A stretch of DNA of 64,000 nucleotides from Aphrocallistes beatrix (lineage: Eukaryota; Porifera; Hexactinellida; Sceptrulophora; Aphrocallistidae), in assembly GCA_963281255.1 (NCBI GenBank), contig OY725493.1, positions 4,433,857 to 4,497,856 on the forward strand, read 5' to 3'. A program made the translations under genes and the position numbers. Within the stretch, counting starts at the first letter, position 1, and every line of letters starts with the position of its first letter. Positions 22,226 through 33,317 of the stretch are shown piece by piece. The notes beneath the pieces are model-generated. The model saw only the letters and a program-made list of their open reading frames with translations, was not told where the DNA came from and did no database searches.

Positions 22226-23063
22226 CCACAGTTCTCTCCCTCTTACCAGCCAGTTATCACTTCTCAACACTTGACTGATGTACTCGGCCTCTTATCACCT
22301 ATGCTATCTATTTTATTTTTATATGACTATAGTCTGAGACACATTTTAATGATACTATTATAAGGATCTGTCTTATTTCTGTGTTGTATGTAATATTGCT
22401 AGTTTAGCCCGATGTCTAATGCTACTGGTACCCTTAATCCGAGAATGGATTTTCGTTTAAGATAGGAACTGAGTGAATACTGACAAAGAGACTTAGTACA
22501 AGACATCTAGAGGAAGGAGACCAAGAGATTACTTAGGAGCGTGAAAATTTAGAATATTACCCAATTTACCTAATATTATATGTTATCGATTTAAGCGGTA
22601 TGAAAATTTATGGGTTTAAGAATAGGGGCGTATCTCTGGAGGGCCGTTAATGTCCTGAAGGAGACATCAGGCGCAAGGGCCATAGTTCCTTCGTTATCCC
22701 CTAAGCACGTATGTATATTTTTAGTGTGCTTCATATATTATTATATAAGATCTATGATTCTATACAATATTATAGGTACACAGTTCTAAAATGATTGTTG
22801 GTGTCCGGCTGGTCGTATCCGCCCCCCTAACCACGGTTTAAAAGATAATGACACATTTTTTGTGATGATGGGCATTATATGGAGATTTGTACCTAACTTT
22901 TTCAAAAATGCTAAATCATCATGATTACGCAGCATTTTGTGATTTTATTCTATTATGCATTTGGCATATCAATTCCAGATTAATGCCAAACGTGCACCAT
23001 GGATGTCTCTACAATATTATGCAGGGTTGTTTGATTTAAATCATACGTATAATAAAGTAAAGT
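22226..23063. other. Intergenic, with one dispersed repeat
   Basis: About 840 bp without a gene. Positions 22528-22660 match 62083-62262: TTAGGAGCGTGAAAAT, CCCAATTTACC and GCGTATCTCTGGAG occur in the same order. Confidence 0.5.
22528..22660 (+). repeat. Dispersed repeat, pair member 1
   Basis: Roughly 75-80% similar by eye to 62083-62262, ending in GGGGCGTATCTCTGGAGGGC. No ends or target duplication recognised. Confidence 0.6.
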
Positions 23064-23230
23064 AGTCTCTCGCTAATATGAACACGGATAAGGTAAAATA
23101 CCGGTTAAAGCGAACAAGGTTTGATTCCCCAGCCTGTACAAATGCATGAAATTAACTTCGGGTGATACGAATTCCGGATAATACGTTCAAGTTTTGAAGG
23201 TTCCCTGAAATTTCGTATTAACGAGAGACT
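23064..23230. mobile_element. Small MITE, pogo-like
   Basis: 167 bp. Ends AGTCTCTCGCTAATATGAA and, reversed, AGTCTCTCGTTAATACGAA. A TA precedes the left end, but the right-hand duplication is unclear. Confidence 0.6.
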
Positions 23231-23443
23231 CGATTCTATTCGAATTATAATGATCACACATATTATTGTGAACAATATTCATCAATGGCTTTTTTACAAT
23301 CAAAAATTAAATTATTCAGCTCTGGCATCAATCGCAGGAATTGAGCGGATATCTTCAACATTTTGCTATATACATTCCAGCATTAAGGAATAGACTTGGA
23401 ATCGATAAGGCGGCCAAGATTGTATTTATCTACAGAATGCTCT

Positions 23444-23999
23444 ATCCTTACTATTAAAACTCGATTAATGTGTATATATGTGTGTATATATATATATATA
23501 TATCTGTAACGAATTGATTGAAGAAACTGCAGGTCATAGAAAGCTATTTTTTGGCATGTGGGAGTCTTTTGGCTATGGCTCCAGTAAGTTCTGAGCTCAG
23601 AACAAAATGTCGGCTCATCATGGAATTATGACGTCATTGTCACATTTTTAAAAGTTAAGTAACAGAGTTATTCGAGCATAACTCAGCCATTATAGGAGAT
23701 AGAAGGCTGAAATTTTAATAGAATATGTATATTAACATACCACACATATGATACAACTATCATCAAAAGATGATGGTTCATCACTTTGTTATGACGTCAT
23801 CATTACGCATCAAAAAATTTTAAATTGACAAATTAGGTGATTTTTCGAGTGATATCGATTATCACAGTAGGACAGACATATTTAGAGATGGTATCTCCCT
23901 CATAGTTAACCAATGTGACCCCAGGCGACCGAAGGGAGCCTCCGGCGGACACAAAGTGTCCGCCAGCCGCGCAGCGCAAGCAAGCGAAGTGCTCTTGTC
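23444..23999 (+). mobile_element. Family A element, copy 4
   Basis: Near-complete: ATCCTTACTATTAAAACTCG, TA run, TAACGAATTGATTG, two TGACGTCA sites, hairpin GGCGGACACAAAGTGTCCGC, and a slightly decayed end GCGAAGTGCTCTTG. The AP-1-like site is mutated (TGATGGTTCATCA). Confidence 0.85.
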
Positions 24000-24877
24000 T
24001 ATATAAAACTTCGTACTAAATTTTCTCTTCTACATTTTCCTATTGCAATTAATCATAAACATGCTGAATTCAAGCAAAATTAAATCGATAATATGCTATT
24101 AAACTATCTGTTTCTCAATCTTTTTTTAGCAAAATAATATGACGAAATGTAAAATGAATTGTAAAAAGCAATAAAAATAAAAAAAATCTGATTTAAATTA
24201 AAAAAAAATGATTCTTTTGATTTTTTTAAAAAAATCATGATTTTTATCAACCCTGCCGGGCTGAGTGGCAGTGAGTAAAGCTATCCTCATCGTGATGACG
24301 TCATGATGGCACGGAAAAATCTAAACTTATACTTTTTTTACTAAATAGGTTTTCCTCGTTAGGAGATTGGATAAAAGTTATGGCTGATACAATGTTCAGA
24401 ATTGATCTTTCTACATTATAAAATGCCCGCTTAGCTCATTAACTTGTTCTACATTTGACAAAATTCAACCCTTGGTGGCACCACAACTCAAAAGTTATTC
24501 ATTATATAAACAAATATCAAAAATACGCACTGTCGTTTCAATTTTTGAAAAAATAAAAATCGAAGTCAGTCATTTTGTAGAAGAGACGATTTGGCGTCTT
24601 TTCGAACATGCATATTTTTTATTATTATGAATACCTTTGAGATTTATGCTGCTACCAAGGATTCACCTAAGTGGACATTTTGGGTCAAAGAAATCCTCAA
24701 TTTGTATGTTTTTTGGTGCAAAACGACAAATTTCAACCTCATTCCGGTCCAAAAATGGGATTTTTTGGTAATTTTGCAATTTTGACCTCTACACCGTAAT
24801 TTACACTTAAGTACTCATAAAAGGTTTTCTAACTAAAGCGAATTCTATACTATCAGTTCGTTGAAAGTATTTTTGTT
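24000..24877. other. Intergenic, AT-rich, no gene seen
   Basis: 880 bp of AT-rich sequence between a family A copy and the 3' end of the minus-strand GST locus. No ORF with family resemblance. Confidence 0.5.
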
Positions 24878-25473
24878 TCACTTTTTGGGAAGAATCTTGC
24901 ACACACTCTCACATAGAGCATTTAAGCTCGGGAATTTCTTTAGCAACTCCTCGTGTTGTGGGTAGTGTTTCTTCACATCCTTGATTACACTGCAAATCAC
25001 TACCTCAGCCCAAGTAATCATCCCATCTTTCCCTTGGAAGGCTCCTCCCGGTTTGATGGATTTCTCAATAAACCCTAGTTTATCTTGAGCATACTCAAAG
25101 AATTCCTTTTCTTTTTCGGGTTTCGCTTCCCCTTTAGCAAAAACGTACGTGTAGAGCCTTTCAAACAAATTATGTGCGCTATCAGCCTGTCTGCGACGAA
25201 AGGATCGGATTCTTGATCAATTCTCCCCTTTCCATACCTCTCAGCTACGAATCTGGCAATCGTCAATGTTCCACCTATCTTCTTTCCGTCAACTTCGATA
25301 TAGGGTACAAAGCCAAAAGGGGAATTTTGTCTTTCCTTCCCCCATTCTTCAAATTGTATCACATTCATTCCGTAATGCTTCCCAATGACATTCAGTACCG
25401 AAATGACAAGCTCTCCTCGAGCTGTCAACGGGAAGTAGCTCACGGTCAATTTTTCATTTTCTATTTCAGCCAT
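24878..25473 (-). pseudogene. Sigma-type GST, frameshifted
   Basis: Glutathione S-transferase-like locus on the opposite strand to the other GSTs. The N-terminal thioredoxin-like half (Tyr13, PYIEVDG, then GGTLTIARFVAERYG with Thr69 in the glutathione-contact position) is in one frame. The C-terminal helical half, from FERLYTYVF to CKILPKK, is in another. The shift lies near 25185, where DPFVADR meets ADSAHNLFERL. The GST at 28367 reads straight through the same spot with two or three more codons, so a small deletion is likely. Either a recent pseudogene or an assembly error; the remainder has no stop codons. Confidence 0.85.
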
Positions 25474-25504
25474 AGCTAATTGCTCTAGTTCAAGTTATTC
25501 AGTT

Positions 25505-25575
25505 AAACCTGTCTATAACGGCCACCCAAGGGACTAACCAACAATGACGGTCATATACAGGTGGAAGTTATAGAA
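25505..25575. mobile_element. Pogo-like MITE fragment
   Basis: AACCTGTCTATAACGGCCAC and GGTCATATACAGG are close to the ends of the MITE at 10835-11221. Only a ~70-bp remnant is present. Confidence 0.55.
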
Positions 25576-26043
25576 AGGTGATGAGAATATACACTGCATA
25601 CTGATATTTAGTAAAGCATTTCGTAAAAATTGAATAAAACATTTATAATAACGAATATAATAATAAGAGAACGATTATATTTGTGTATTTTTACTTTATA
25701 GTTGCTACTCACCTAAATATATGGCGAGGTTTTGTCTGGATTTACGAAAGCAATTATACGTAATACGATTTCGTATGTGTATGTGGTCATTGGATGAATT
25801 AACACCAATTGAGTGTTTTTAATTTGGTATATTGATCCAGATTCCAATATTGAATCTAATGAATCGCGGGAAAATGTAACGGATCTACAATGGATCAACC
25901 TTGAATAAATTATTTTCAAATGTCAAAGATTGTAATACAATGACAAACTAAGCACAAGAATAATGTAGTGGTGAATTCTGCTCAATTCCTAAGATTTTTT
26001 AACTTATACTAGGAAGCCTAATACAATCGAATATTCTAGAATA
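25576..26043. other. Intergenic, no gene seen
   Basis: About 470 bp of AT-rich sequence, nothing recognised. Confidence 0.4.
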
Positions 26044-26573
26044 CAAGCGCGCTTCGCTTGCTTGCGTTGCGCGGCTGGCGGACACTCCCTTCGGTCGCCT
26101 GGAGGTGAGATTGGTTAATTATAAGGGAGATATCATCTCTAAATATGTACATCTTAGTTTTAAAATCGATATCACTCGAAAAATCACCAAATTTGTCAAT
26201 TTTAAAATTTTGATGAGTAATTATGACGTCATAACAAAGTGATGAGTTATCATTTTTTGATGATAGTTGCATCATATGTGAGGCGTGTTAGTATACAGAT
26301 TCTATTAAAATTTCAGCCTTCTATCTCCTATAATGGCTGAGTTATGCCCGAATAACTGTGTTGCTTAACTTTTAAAAATATGACAATGACGTCATAATTC
26401 CATGATGAGTCGACATTTTGGTCTGAGCTCAGAACTTACTGGAGTCATAGCCAAAAGACTCCCACATGCCAAAAATCAGCTTTCTACGCCCGGCAGTTTC
26501 TTCAATCAATTCGTTACAGATATATATATATATATAAATAAATATACATTAATCGAGTTTTAATAGTAAGGAT
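26044..26573 (-). mobile_element. Family A element, copy 5
   Basis: Complete copy, reversed relative to copy 4. CAAGCGCGCTTCGC end at left; CGTTACAG, TA run and CATTAATCGAGTTTTAATAG tail at right. Two TGACGTCA sites. Confidence 0.87.
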
Positions 26574-26607
26574 AGTCTAACACAACCTCCGTTGCTACAG
26601 AAAGTAT

Positions 26608-27060
26608 CCATCTATTTGTGTCTATTTGTGTATCCTCCTATCTATTTGTGTATCCTTCTACTGTATCCTCCTATCTATTTGTGTATCCTTCTACTGTATC
26701 CTCCTATCTATTTGTGTATCCTCCTACTGTATCCTCCTATCTATTTGTGTATCCTTCTACTGTATCCTCCTATCTATTTGTGTATCCTCCTACTGTATCC
26801 TCCTATCTATTTGTGTATCCTTCTACTGTATCCTCCTATCTATTTGTGTATCCTCCTACTGTATCCTCCTATCTATTTGTGTATCCTCCTACTGTATCCT
26901 CCTATCTATTTGTGTATCCTTCTACTGTATCCTCCTATCTATTTGTGTATCCTTCTACTGTATCCTCCTATCTATTTGTGTATCCTTCACTGTATCCTCC
27001 TATCTATTTGTGTATCCTTCTACTGTATCCTCCTATCTATTTGTGTATCCTCCTATTTGT
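26608..27060. repeat. 33-bp minisatellite
   Basis: About 12 units containing CTATCTATTTGTGTATCC, C/T alternating, and TACTGTATCCTC, with one unit shortened by 1 bp near 26989. Since 33 is a multiple of three and the unit lacks stops, all three + frames stay open for ~150-195 codons. This is not evidence of a gene. Confidence 0.95.
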
Positions 27061-28366
27061 GTACAATTCTGAAACCAATACAAGTTATTGGCAATTCTAT
27101 GATATTTTCGAATTCCAAATTCCTAAAATTGTATTAAAAATAACTAGGAAAAGTGTCGGTGTGTCCAAAGGCCACTTCTATTACACAAATATTACTGAGA
27201 TAGATTAATCATACCCATATAAGGATAATATTCTACAAATGTTTGAAACTTAATAACTTGATAATAAAAAGTGATAGAAGAAAATTTTCAACGAATAAAT
27301 GTTTATCATATATCTTGACACCTTTGTGGTCAAGTGACGATGACTCATCATTAAAATCCAAAATGTTGAGTTTGCATTATTATGCAATACCATGTTTCCC
27401 AAAAATATTTCCTCAAAATTATCAGAATTTTTCACACCTCGAAAGGTGTTAAAAGTGGCATAACTTGAAAACGAGAAGAGATAGAGATTAGTTAACTTGA
27501 AATGAATTGTTCATTAGGCATTGCAACACCTTTTTATGTAAAAAAAATTCGTGACCTGGGGATGATGCCTCATCAGTTATTCTATCATGTACAGAAATAT
27601 CATAAAGATACCCCAGTTTGCCCCCACCTTTATCAAGCAGTCGCCAACCAGAAATCCAACAAAAGCGCCGGGTACCAAGTGAGTATAGTCTGGCTCAGTT
27701 ATTGCTCAAATAAGTCCCACTGTGCAAGACGATACTCACTCGGTATCCCGGCGCTTTTGTGGGATCTCTGGGTGGCGACTGCTCGATAAAGGTGGAGGCA
27801 AACTGGGATATCTTTATCCTTAATGAATAAGGCCGGATTTTAAAACAATAAGCCGAATAATCTGTAATACTAGAATAAATAGGTGACTAATAAGTTGATA
27901 TACATTTTGCTTCAATAAAACGCATTAATATTATTAACAGGCGATTTTTTTAAAAATATTCCGCACAAAAAAACTATAATCTCCCTTGGTTCCTAACAAA
28001 CCAAAATAATCCCCCTACCCAACCCCCTATTATTTTACAACATAACACCATTCTTCCTCTAGAACTCATCATTCAGCCTTATTCCAGTATCGACAATTCG
28101 GCCTTGTTCAGCTTTCTCAATCAATAGCGTATCCGTTGCCTGAAACGGAGCACTATGAATCTATGATAGCAACTACTAAGTACATACATATGTACTATGT
28201 AGTAGTAAGTTAATACATTATAACTCACCCTCAGTTTATTTAGCCAATAGCTACATATGTATACTTCAGCTAGCAACTCACCAATTTTATTTTTGACATT
28301 ATTGTTATCAAATTCATACTCCATCGACTTTTTCTGATTAACTCGGTATTACAACTAATAAATACT
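27061..28366. other. Upstream region of GST, partly duplicated at 30083-30585
   Basis: 27068-27137 (GAAACCAATACAAG...TTCCTAAAAT) is repeated at about 30092-30165. The GCCTGAAACGGAGCACTATGA block at 28137-28158 recurs at 30412-30434. Between them lies the palindrome 27603-27826. No additional gene. Confidence 0.6.
27603..27826. repeat. 224-bp imperfect palindrome (MITE-like)
   Basis: Left arm TAAAGATACCCCAGTTTGCC and right arm GGCAAACTGGGATATCTTTA. Arms of ~90 bp include CAAAAGCGCCGGG/CCCGGCGCTTTTG. The loop is ~45 bp. This explains the 95-codon open frame here. Confidence 0.8.
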
Positions 28367-28972
28367 ATGGCAGCAGCTGATGATAAAGTAACAGTATTCT
28401 ATTTCGGGAATATTGCTCGTGGACAGATGGTCACCTCTGTTCTAGACATTGTTGGGAAGGAATATGAGCTCAAAATAATGAAATATGAAGACATGGGGGA
28501 AGAGAGACATCTCTCTCTGTATGGACAGTTCCCATACATCGAAGTAAACGGTAAAAAGCTAGGAGGAACATTGGCTTGTGCGCGCTTTGTAGCTGAGAAG
28601 TATGGCAAAGATATTATCGATCAAGAAACAGACCCTTATATAACCGCGTACCGAGAGGGACAAGCTGACTCAGCAAATGGTTTCATTGACAAGCTATTTG
28701 GATACCATTTTGCCTCCGAAGCCAAGAAACCGGAAATGGAGAAAATCTTTGTTGATTATGCCAAGGACAAGTTCCCCTTTCTAGACAAGGCAATCGGACA
28801 AGGCGGTGTATTCCAAGGAAAGGATGGAAAGATTACTTGGCCTGAGATTGTGCTCTGTAGCGTGTTACGAGAAATCAAAAAGTTCTACCCGAAACATGAA
28901 GATTTATTCAAAGATGTCCCCAATCTCACTGCTTTCTGCGGAAATGCTTGTAAGCTCCTCCCTAAGAAATAA
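28367..28972 (+). CDS. Glutathione S-transferase, sigma-like
   Basis: Cytosolic GST, 201 aa, single exon. N-terminal thioredoxin fold: Tyr12 in VFYFGNIARGQ at the catalytic position, the cis-proline motif FPYIEVNG (55-62), then GGTLACARFVAEKYG. Thr68 replaces the Ser usually seen in the QS glutathione-contact motif. The C-terminal all-alpha domain runs from about 85 to 201 and includes ITWPEIVLCSVLREIKKFYP. It ends LLPKK. The copy at 30586 is nearly identical from residue ~50 onward. Whether it is an active transferase or a crystallin-like structural protein cannot be told from sequence. Confidence 0.88.
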   Translation: MAAADDKVTVFYFGNIARGQMVTSVLDIVGKEYELKIMKYEDMGEERHLSLYGQFPYIEVNGKKLGGTLACARFVAEKYGKDIIDQETDPYITAYREGQADSANGFIDKLFGYHFASEAKKPEMEKIFVDYAKDKFPFLDKAIGQGGVFQGKDGKITWPEIVLCSVLREIKKFYPKHEDLFKDVPNLTAFCGNACKLLPKK

Positions 28973-29420
28973 TTCATTTGAAACATTTAGAATTCTAAAT
29001 AGCTCATTAGACAACTAATCAATCGTTACTCTTTTAGTTGACATAGTTAATATTTTGTGCAATTTTTGCTTTTCAAATATATACTCTTTATTTTTTCAGA
29101 TTCTCTACTATACTCTTGGGGGCCGAATAAACGGGGGTTGGAAAATTTTGAAGAATAGTAAAAGGGGATTGGACCTAATGAATTAATGTTTTTCATAATA
29201 CAATGTATCAGACTAACTAGGATTAGAATAGAACATTCGATATACAGTAATTCAGATGGAAATAGCTGATACAAAACAACAGTAAAAGGTGATGAACATT
29301 TCAAAGTCAATCTACGAATTTTAATCAACGGAGGGGAGGTAAATTATATGCTAAATTTATTTCCAAATTTTTAAGCCAGATACCGAGCAAAAAGGGCTGG
29401 CATCCTCCTTTTTGAGTCGC
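28973..29420. other. 3' flank of GST, no gene
   Basis: AT-rich sequence, partly similar to the 3' flank of the next GST (GAAACATTTAGAATTC at 28980 and 31195). Confidence 0.5.
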
Positions 29421-30075
29421 CGGAATAAGACCTAAAACCTTCGAAGTAGGAATAAGACCTAATTTGAAGTAGGAATAAGACCTAATTTAAAGTAGGAATA
29501 AGACCTAATTCGAAGTAGGAATAAGACCTAAAACCTTCGAAGTAGGAATAAGACCTAAAACCTTCGAAGTAGGAATAAGACCTAAAATAATTTCGGTAAG
29601 TAGGAATAAAACATACAACGTGCTAAGTAGGAATAAGAGTTAAGAACTGCTAAGTAGGATTAAGACCTAAAATGCCACACAGTAACCCCTCACGAATAAA
29701 AATGCCACTTTCACACTCAATTCCTACTTAAATATTTTAGGTCTTATTCCTACTTCACACGTTTTAGGTCTTATTCCTACTTCACACGTTTTAGGTCTTA
29801 TTCCTAATTCACACGTTTTAGGTCTTATTCCTAATTCACACGTTTTAGGTCTTATTCCTAATTCACACGTTTTAGGTCTTATTCCTAATTCACACGTTTT
29901 AGGTCTTATTCCTACTTCACACGTTTTAGGTCTTATTCCTACTTCACACGTTTTAGGTCTTATTCCTACTTCACACGTTTTAGGTCTTATTCCTAATTCA
30001 CACGTTTTAGGTTTTATTCCTACTTCACACGTTTTAGGTTTTATTCCTAATTCACACGTTTTAGGTCTTATTCCG
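29421..30075. repeat. Inverted 27-bp minisatellite arrays
   Basis: Left array (29421-29673): units of AAGTAGGAATAAGACCTAAA plus CCTTCG or variants, about 9 units. Right array (about 29721-30075): about 13 units of the reverse-complement type, TTTTAGGTCTTATTCCTAC with TTCACACG spacers. The arms face each other across ~50 bp and could form a hairpin of over 250 bp. Confidence 0.92.
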
Positions 30076-30082
30076 ATTCCCC

Positions 30083-30585
30083 ATTAAGTGTACAACCCTG
30101 AAACCAATACAGGTTTAAGCAATTCTATGATATTTTCGAATCCCAAATTCCTAAAATAGTATTAAAATGGCTGCTATAAAATGTAACATATTTGTATAGA
30201 ACTAGAACTTCAATTTCATGTAAGAATTCTTGAAAATAATAAGGGATCGCCGGACCGGTAAGGAACCTGGGGCTCAGATAAAACATATAAGTAACTCGAG
30301 CCTAAAGATTTTATTGTGGTTTCTCCTAAATCAAAAGAGTTGACTGAATAAGGCCGAATAATATTCAAAACTTCGGCCTTGTTCAGTTTCCCAATCAAAA
30401 GCGTACCCATTGCCTGAAACGGAGCACTATGATAGTAACTACATAGTAACATATTATAACTCGCCCTCAATTTATTTAGAAAATAGTTATCATTTCAACA
30501 AGTAGCTCACCAATTTTATTTGAGAAATTATTGTTAATAATCAAATTCTACTTTTTCTGATCAGCACAACTACCTACTTACTACT
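30083..30585. other. Duplicated upstream region of second sigma-like GST
   Basis: Corresponds to 27061-27140 plus 28060-28366, without the intervening palindrome. It includes the TTCGGCCTTGTTCAG and ATTGCCTGAAACGGAGCAC blocks. Confidence 0.65.
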
Positions 30586-31188
30586 ATGGCAGCTGATGAT
30601 AAAATAACAATAGTATATTTCGGGAATATTGCTCGTGGACAGATGATCACCTCTGTTCTAGACATTGTTGGGAAGGAATATGAACTCAAAGTAATAAAAG
30701 ATGAAGACATAAAGAAGGAAAAACCTCTCTCTCTGTATGGACAGTTCCCATACATCGAAGTAAACGGTAAAAAGCTAGGAGGAACATTGGCTTGTGCGCG
30801 CTTTGTAGCTGAGAAGTATGGCAAAGATATTATCGATCAAGAAACAGACCCTTATATAACCGCGTACCGAGAGGGACAAGCTGACTTAGCAAATGGTTTC
30901 ATTGACAAGCTATTTGAATACCATTTTGCCTCCGAAGCCAAGAAACCGGAAATGGAGAAAATCTTTGTTGATTATGCCAAGGACAAGTTCCCCTTTCTAG
31001 ACAAGGCAATCGGACAAGGCGGTGTATTCCAAGGAAAGGATGGAAAGATTACTTGGCCTGAGATTGTGCTCTGTAGCGTGTTACGAGAAATCAAAAAGTT
31101 CTACCCGAAACATGAAGATTTATTCAAAGATGTCCCCAATCTCACTGCTTTCTGCGAAAATGCTTGTAAGCTCCTCCCTAAGAAATAG
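30586..31188 (+). CDS. Glutathione S-transferase, sigma-like, paralog
   Basis: 200 aa, single exon, tandem paralog of the GST at 28367. Tyr11 catalytic position, FPYIEVNG, Thr67. Residues ~1-49 differ at a dozen sites (for example DEDIKKEKPLSLYG), while the remaining ~150 residues differ at only three (Ser/Leu, Gly/Glu, Gly/Glu) and are nearly identical at the nucleotide level, suggesting gene conversion. Upstream sequence is shared as well. Confidence 0.88.
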   Translation: MAADDKITIVYFGNIARGQMITSVLDIVGKEYELKVIKDEDIKKEKPLSLYGQFPYIEVNGKKLGGTLACARFVAEKYGKDIIDQETDPYITAYREGQADLANGFIDKLFEYHFASEAKKPEMEKIFVDYAKDKFPFLDKAIGQGGVFQGKDGKITWPEIVLCSVLREIKKFYPKHEDLFKDVPNLTAFCENACKLLPKK

Positions 31189-31403
31189 TTCATTTGAAAC
31201 ATTTAGAATTCCAAATAGATAGCTCATTCAACTACTAATCAATCATTACACTTAGTTTAGTTTACTTAGTTAATATTTTTTGCAATTTATGATTTTCAGA
31301 TATTATACCCATTATTTATTTCAAATTGTGATTTCCTTCGCAAAGCGACCGAGCCCAAATGGCTCGTATTGTTAATAATGGGCTATAGTATACTTTATTT
31401 ACA
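31189..31403. other. Short spacer
   Basis: AT-rich spacer before the GST pseudogene, nothing recognised. Confidence 0.4.
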
Positions 31404-31880
31404 ATGGCATCTGATATACCTAAGCTCTTCTACTTCTATTCTCCAGGTCTTGGCCTAGTTACCAGGTTGATATTCACATAATAAAATAAGATGTGAGGTT
31501 CAGCAGGGAAGAATGGGCTACTAAGTACAAAGCGGAAGCTCCTCTGGGAATGGCACCCTACTACGAGGAAGGTGGTGTGAAATTTGGAGGTAGTCTAGCT
31601 ATAGCACGGTATGTAGGAGAAAAATATGGTCTCGGAGGATCCAATCCGTTGGAAAATGCACAGCTGAGTTCTTACGCAGATGCGCTACTGGATATCGGGA
31701 CTAAATTATGGGCTGCTAAGTTGGGACCTGAAGATAAGAGAGAGGAATGTAAAGCGGAATTTTCATTTATTGAGAACCAAATGAAGGGGAAAGATTATAT
31801 ACTATATGCTCGTATATTATTGGGTTGGAGCTTCACGAAGTTTCACGAAGTAGAGCATAAGGTCCCGTTTCATGATTAGA
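31404..31880 (+). pseudogene. GST pseudogene
   Basis: Starts like the functional copies (ATGGCATCTGATA, LFYFYSPG), then meets TAA stops at about 31478 where the others read AYTGTEFED. It resumes in frame at RFSREEWATKY and is nearly identical to the functional genes through EDKREECKAEF. The C-terminal half is then replaced by unrelated sequence after an internal deletion. It belongs to the second GST subfamily (33318, 34861, 36629). Confidence 0.9.
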
Positions 31881-32744
31881 TTTGATGTATACTAAAAAAT
31901 AAGAAATGCCCAATTTATTATTAACTGTTATAAATAACGAAGTACCGATTGATATGCCGAGAGTAGAAAAACAATTAAAGCGCGAATTGCATACTTATGT
32001 TAATAAGTCGTAAATAACCATATATACTTGAATAGTACCGGCTCTCGAATAATCCCCCTCTCATAGGAGCTACAAAATCTTTTGATACCCCTTACCCTTA
32101 GAACAAGTTTTACACCAAATTATTCCCTCTTTCCATTTGTCCTAGTATTATACAGGCAGCCCTCGCCCTTCACGAATAAGTCCCTCGATTATTCGCGTTT
32201 TTATTTGTATAATATTTCGATTATACTTAAATTTTATTGACCTTAGCTTTATTTGTCCCTTTACTTGAAGAACTTAAGCTTTCATTTAGATATTATGGAT
32301 GTTACTTAATGAATCTTCTAGAATACTAGGAACCTAACCCCAGGATTTTCGTTAACCTAGTCTCGCCGTTTGCGTATTTGCCGTTCCCGGAAATTATCAA
32401 GAACGTAGCCCCCGCGGACGGCATATATATAGAAAATCTCTTATTTCTGAATACGTTGCGTATACTGGTGATTGAGGTTAATCCTTCAAATAGAGTTTGC
32501 AATATTATTAAGAGTGTAAACTGTGAAATATTAAAATATATTTGTAAAACCCGCAAATCTTTTTCGAATAAAAATGCACATGGTTCCACAGAATATAGAA
32601 AATTGTTATTTAAGTATTCACGACCTCTTCCATATATGGATGCTACAGTACATACAACATTTCTTTAGAGTCGAACTGTTAAATCCGCAAGATTGCGCGT
32701 ACAGCGGATGGACTAAATACACCACCCATGCCAATGACAGGATC

Positions 32745-32781
32745 TCACTATAGGAGCTGCGCCCAAAATATCTATACCTAT
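32745..32781 (+). promoter_or_regulatory. Block conserved upstream of GST 33318
   Basis: GGATCTCACTATAGGAGCTG followed by CCCAAAATATCTA recurs before GST 34861 (at about 34698) and before GST 36629 (at about 36458). It is retained although surrounding spacers have diverged. Could be a control element or simply a less-diverged part of the duplication. Confidence 0.4.
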
Positions 32782-32811
32782 TAGGGTGATCCAAAAAAAT
32801 CGAGTTTAAAT

Positions 32812-33231
32812 CTGCACACTCTTCAAATAGTTTACCCTGATCAACAAATATTCACAATAACAAATTCAAGCAATTTGGAGATAATTAGTGGTCGCGCAAC
32901 GTAGGCTCCACCTCGTGCAAATTTATAATGAGATCTGTCCGGTTTGGGATTTAAAATTGCAGAATGCATACTTCAATGCATACTTCTGATGGGCAAGAAA
33001 CTAGTAACGGGTGAGATATTGTGAGATATTTGGGTTCCTAAAATCTACCGGTTCGTAGATATTTGTGAAAAAGAAGTACGCCTTCTGCAATTTTAAGGGC
33101 AAAACCGGACAGATCTCATTATAAATTTGCACGAGGGGGAGCCTACCTTGCGCAACCACTAAATTATCTCCAAATTGCTTGAATTTGTTATGATGAATAT
33201 TTGGTGATCAAGGTAAACTATTTGAAGAGTC
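32812..33231. mobile_element. 420-bp foldback MITE
   Basis: Inverted arms of ~180 bp: CACTCTTCAAATAGTTTACC at left and GGTAAACTATTTGAAGAGT at right, with CAAATTTATAATGAGATCTG in the arms. Superfamily not assigned; target duplication unclear. Confidence 0.8.
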
Positions 33232-33317
33232 TGCAACTAAACATTCAAACCAATAATTTTATCATTTGAAAAATACATATATTAAAGATATATTCTTCAA
33301 GTAGATTAGTGATTAAA

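Larger units (their letters stand above)
31881..33317. other. Duplicated intergenic unit with MITE
   Basis: 31905-32110 resembles 34095-34340 and 32420-32780 resembles 34365-34730, so the GST gene and ~1.5 kb of flank were duplicated together. The MITE at 32812-33231 is present only in this unit. No independent gene; open frames at 32326-32668 lie in duplicated non-coding DNA. Confidence 0.65.

Noticed and set aside
26592..27208. Three long overlapping + frames of 148-196 codons with regular repeats
   Set aside because: They are the 33-bp minisatellite read in three frames. The unit has no stop codons, so length is not evidence of coding.
27502..27789. 95-codon ORF
   Set aside because: It lies across a 224-bp palindromic MITE-like repeat.
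29421..30075. Possible CRISPR-like array (regular ~27-bp repeats)
   Set aside because: The 'spacers' are as repetitive as the repeats, the units are contiguous and the array is inverted on itself. It is a minisatellite in an animal genome.
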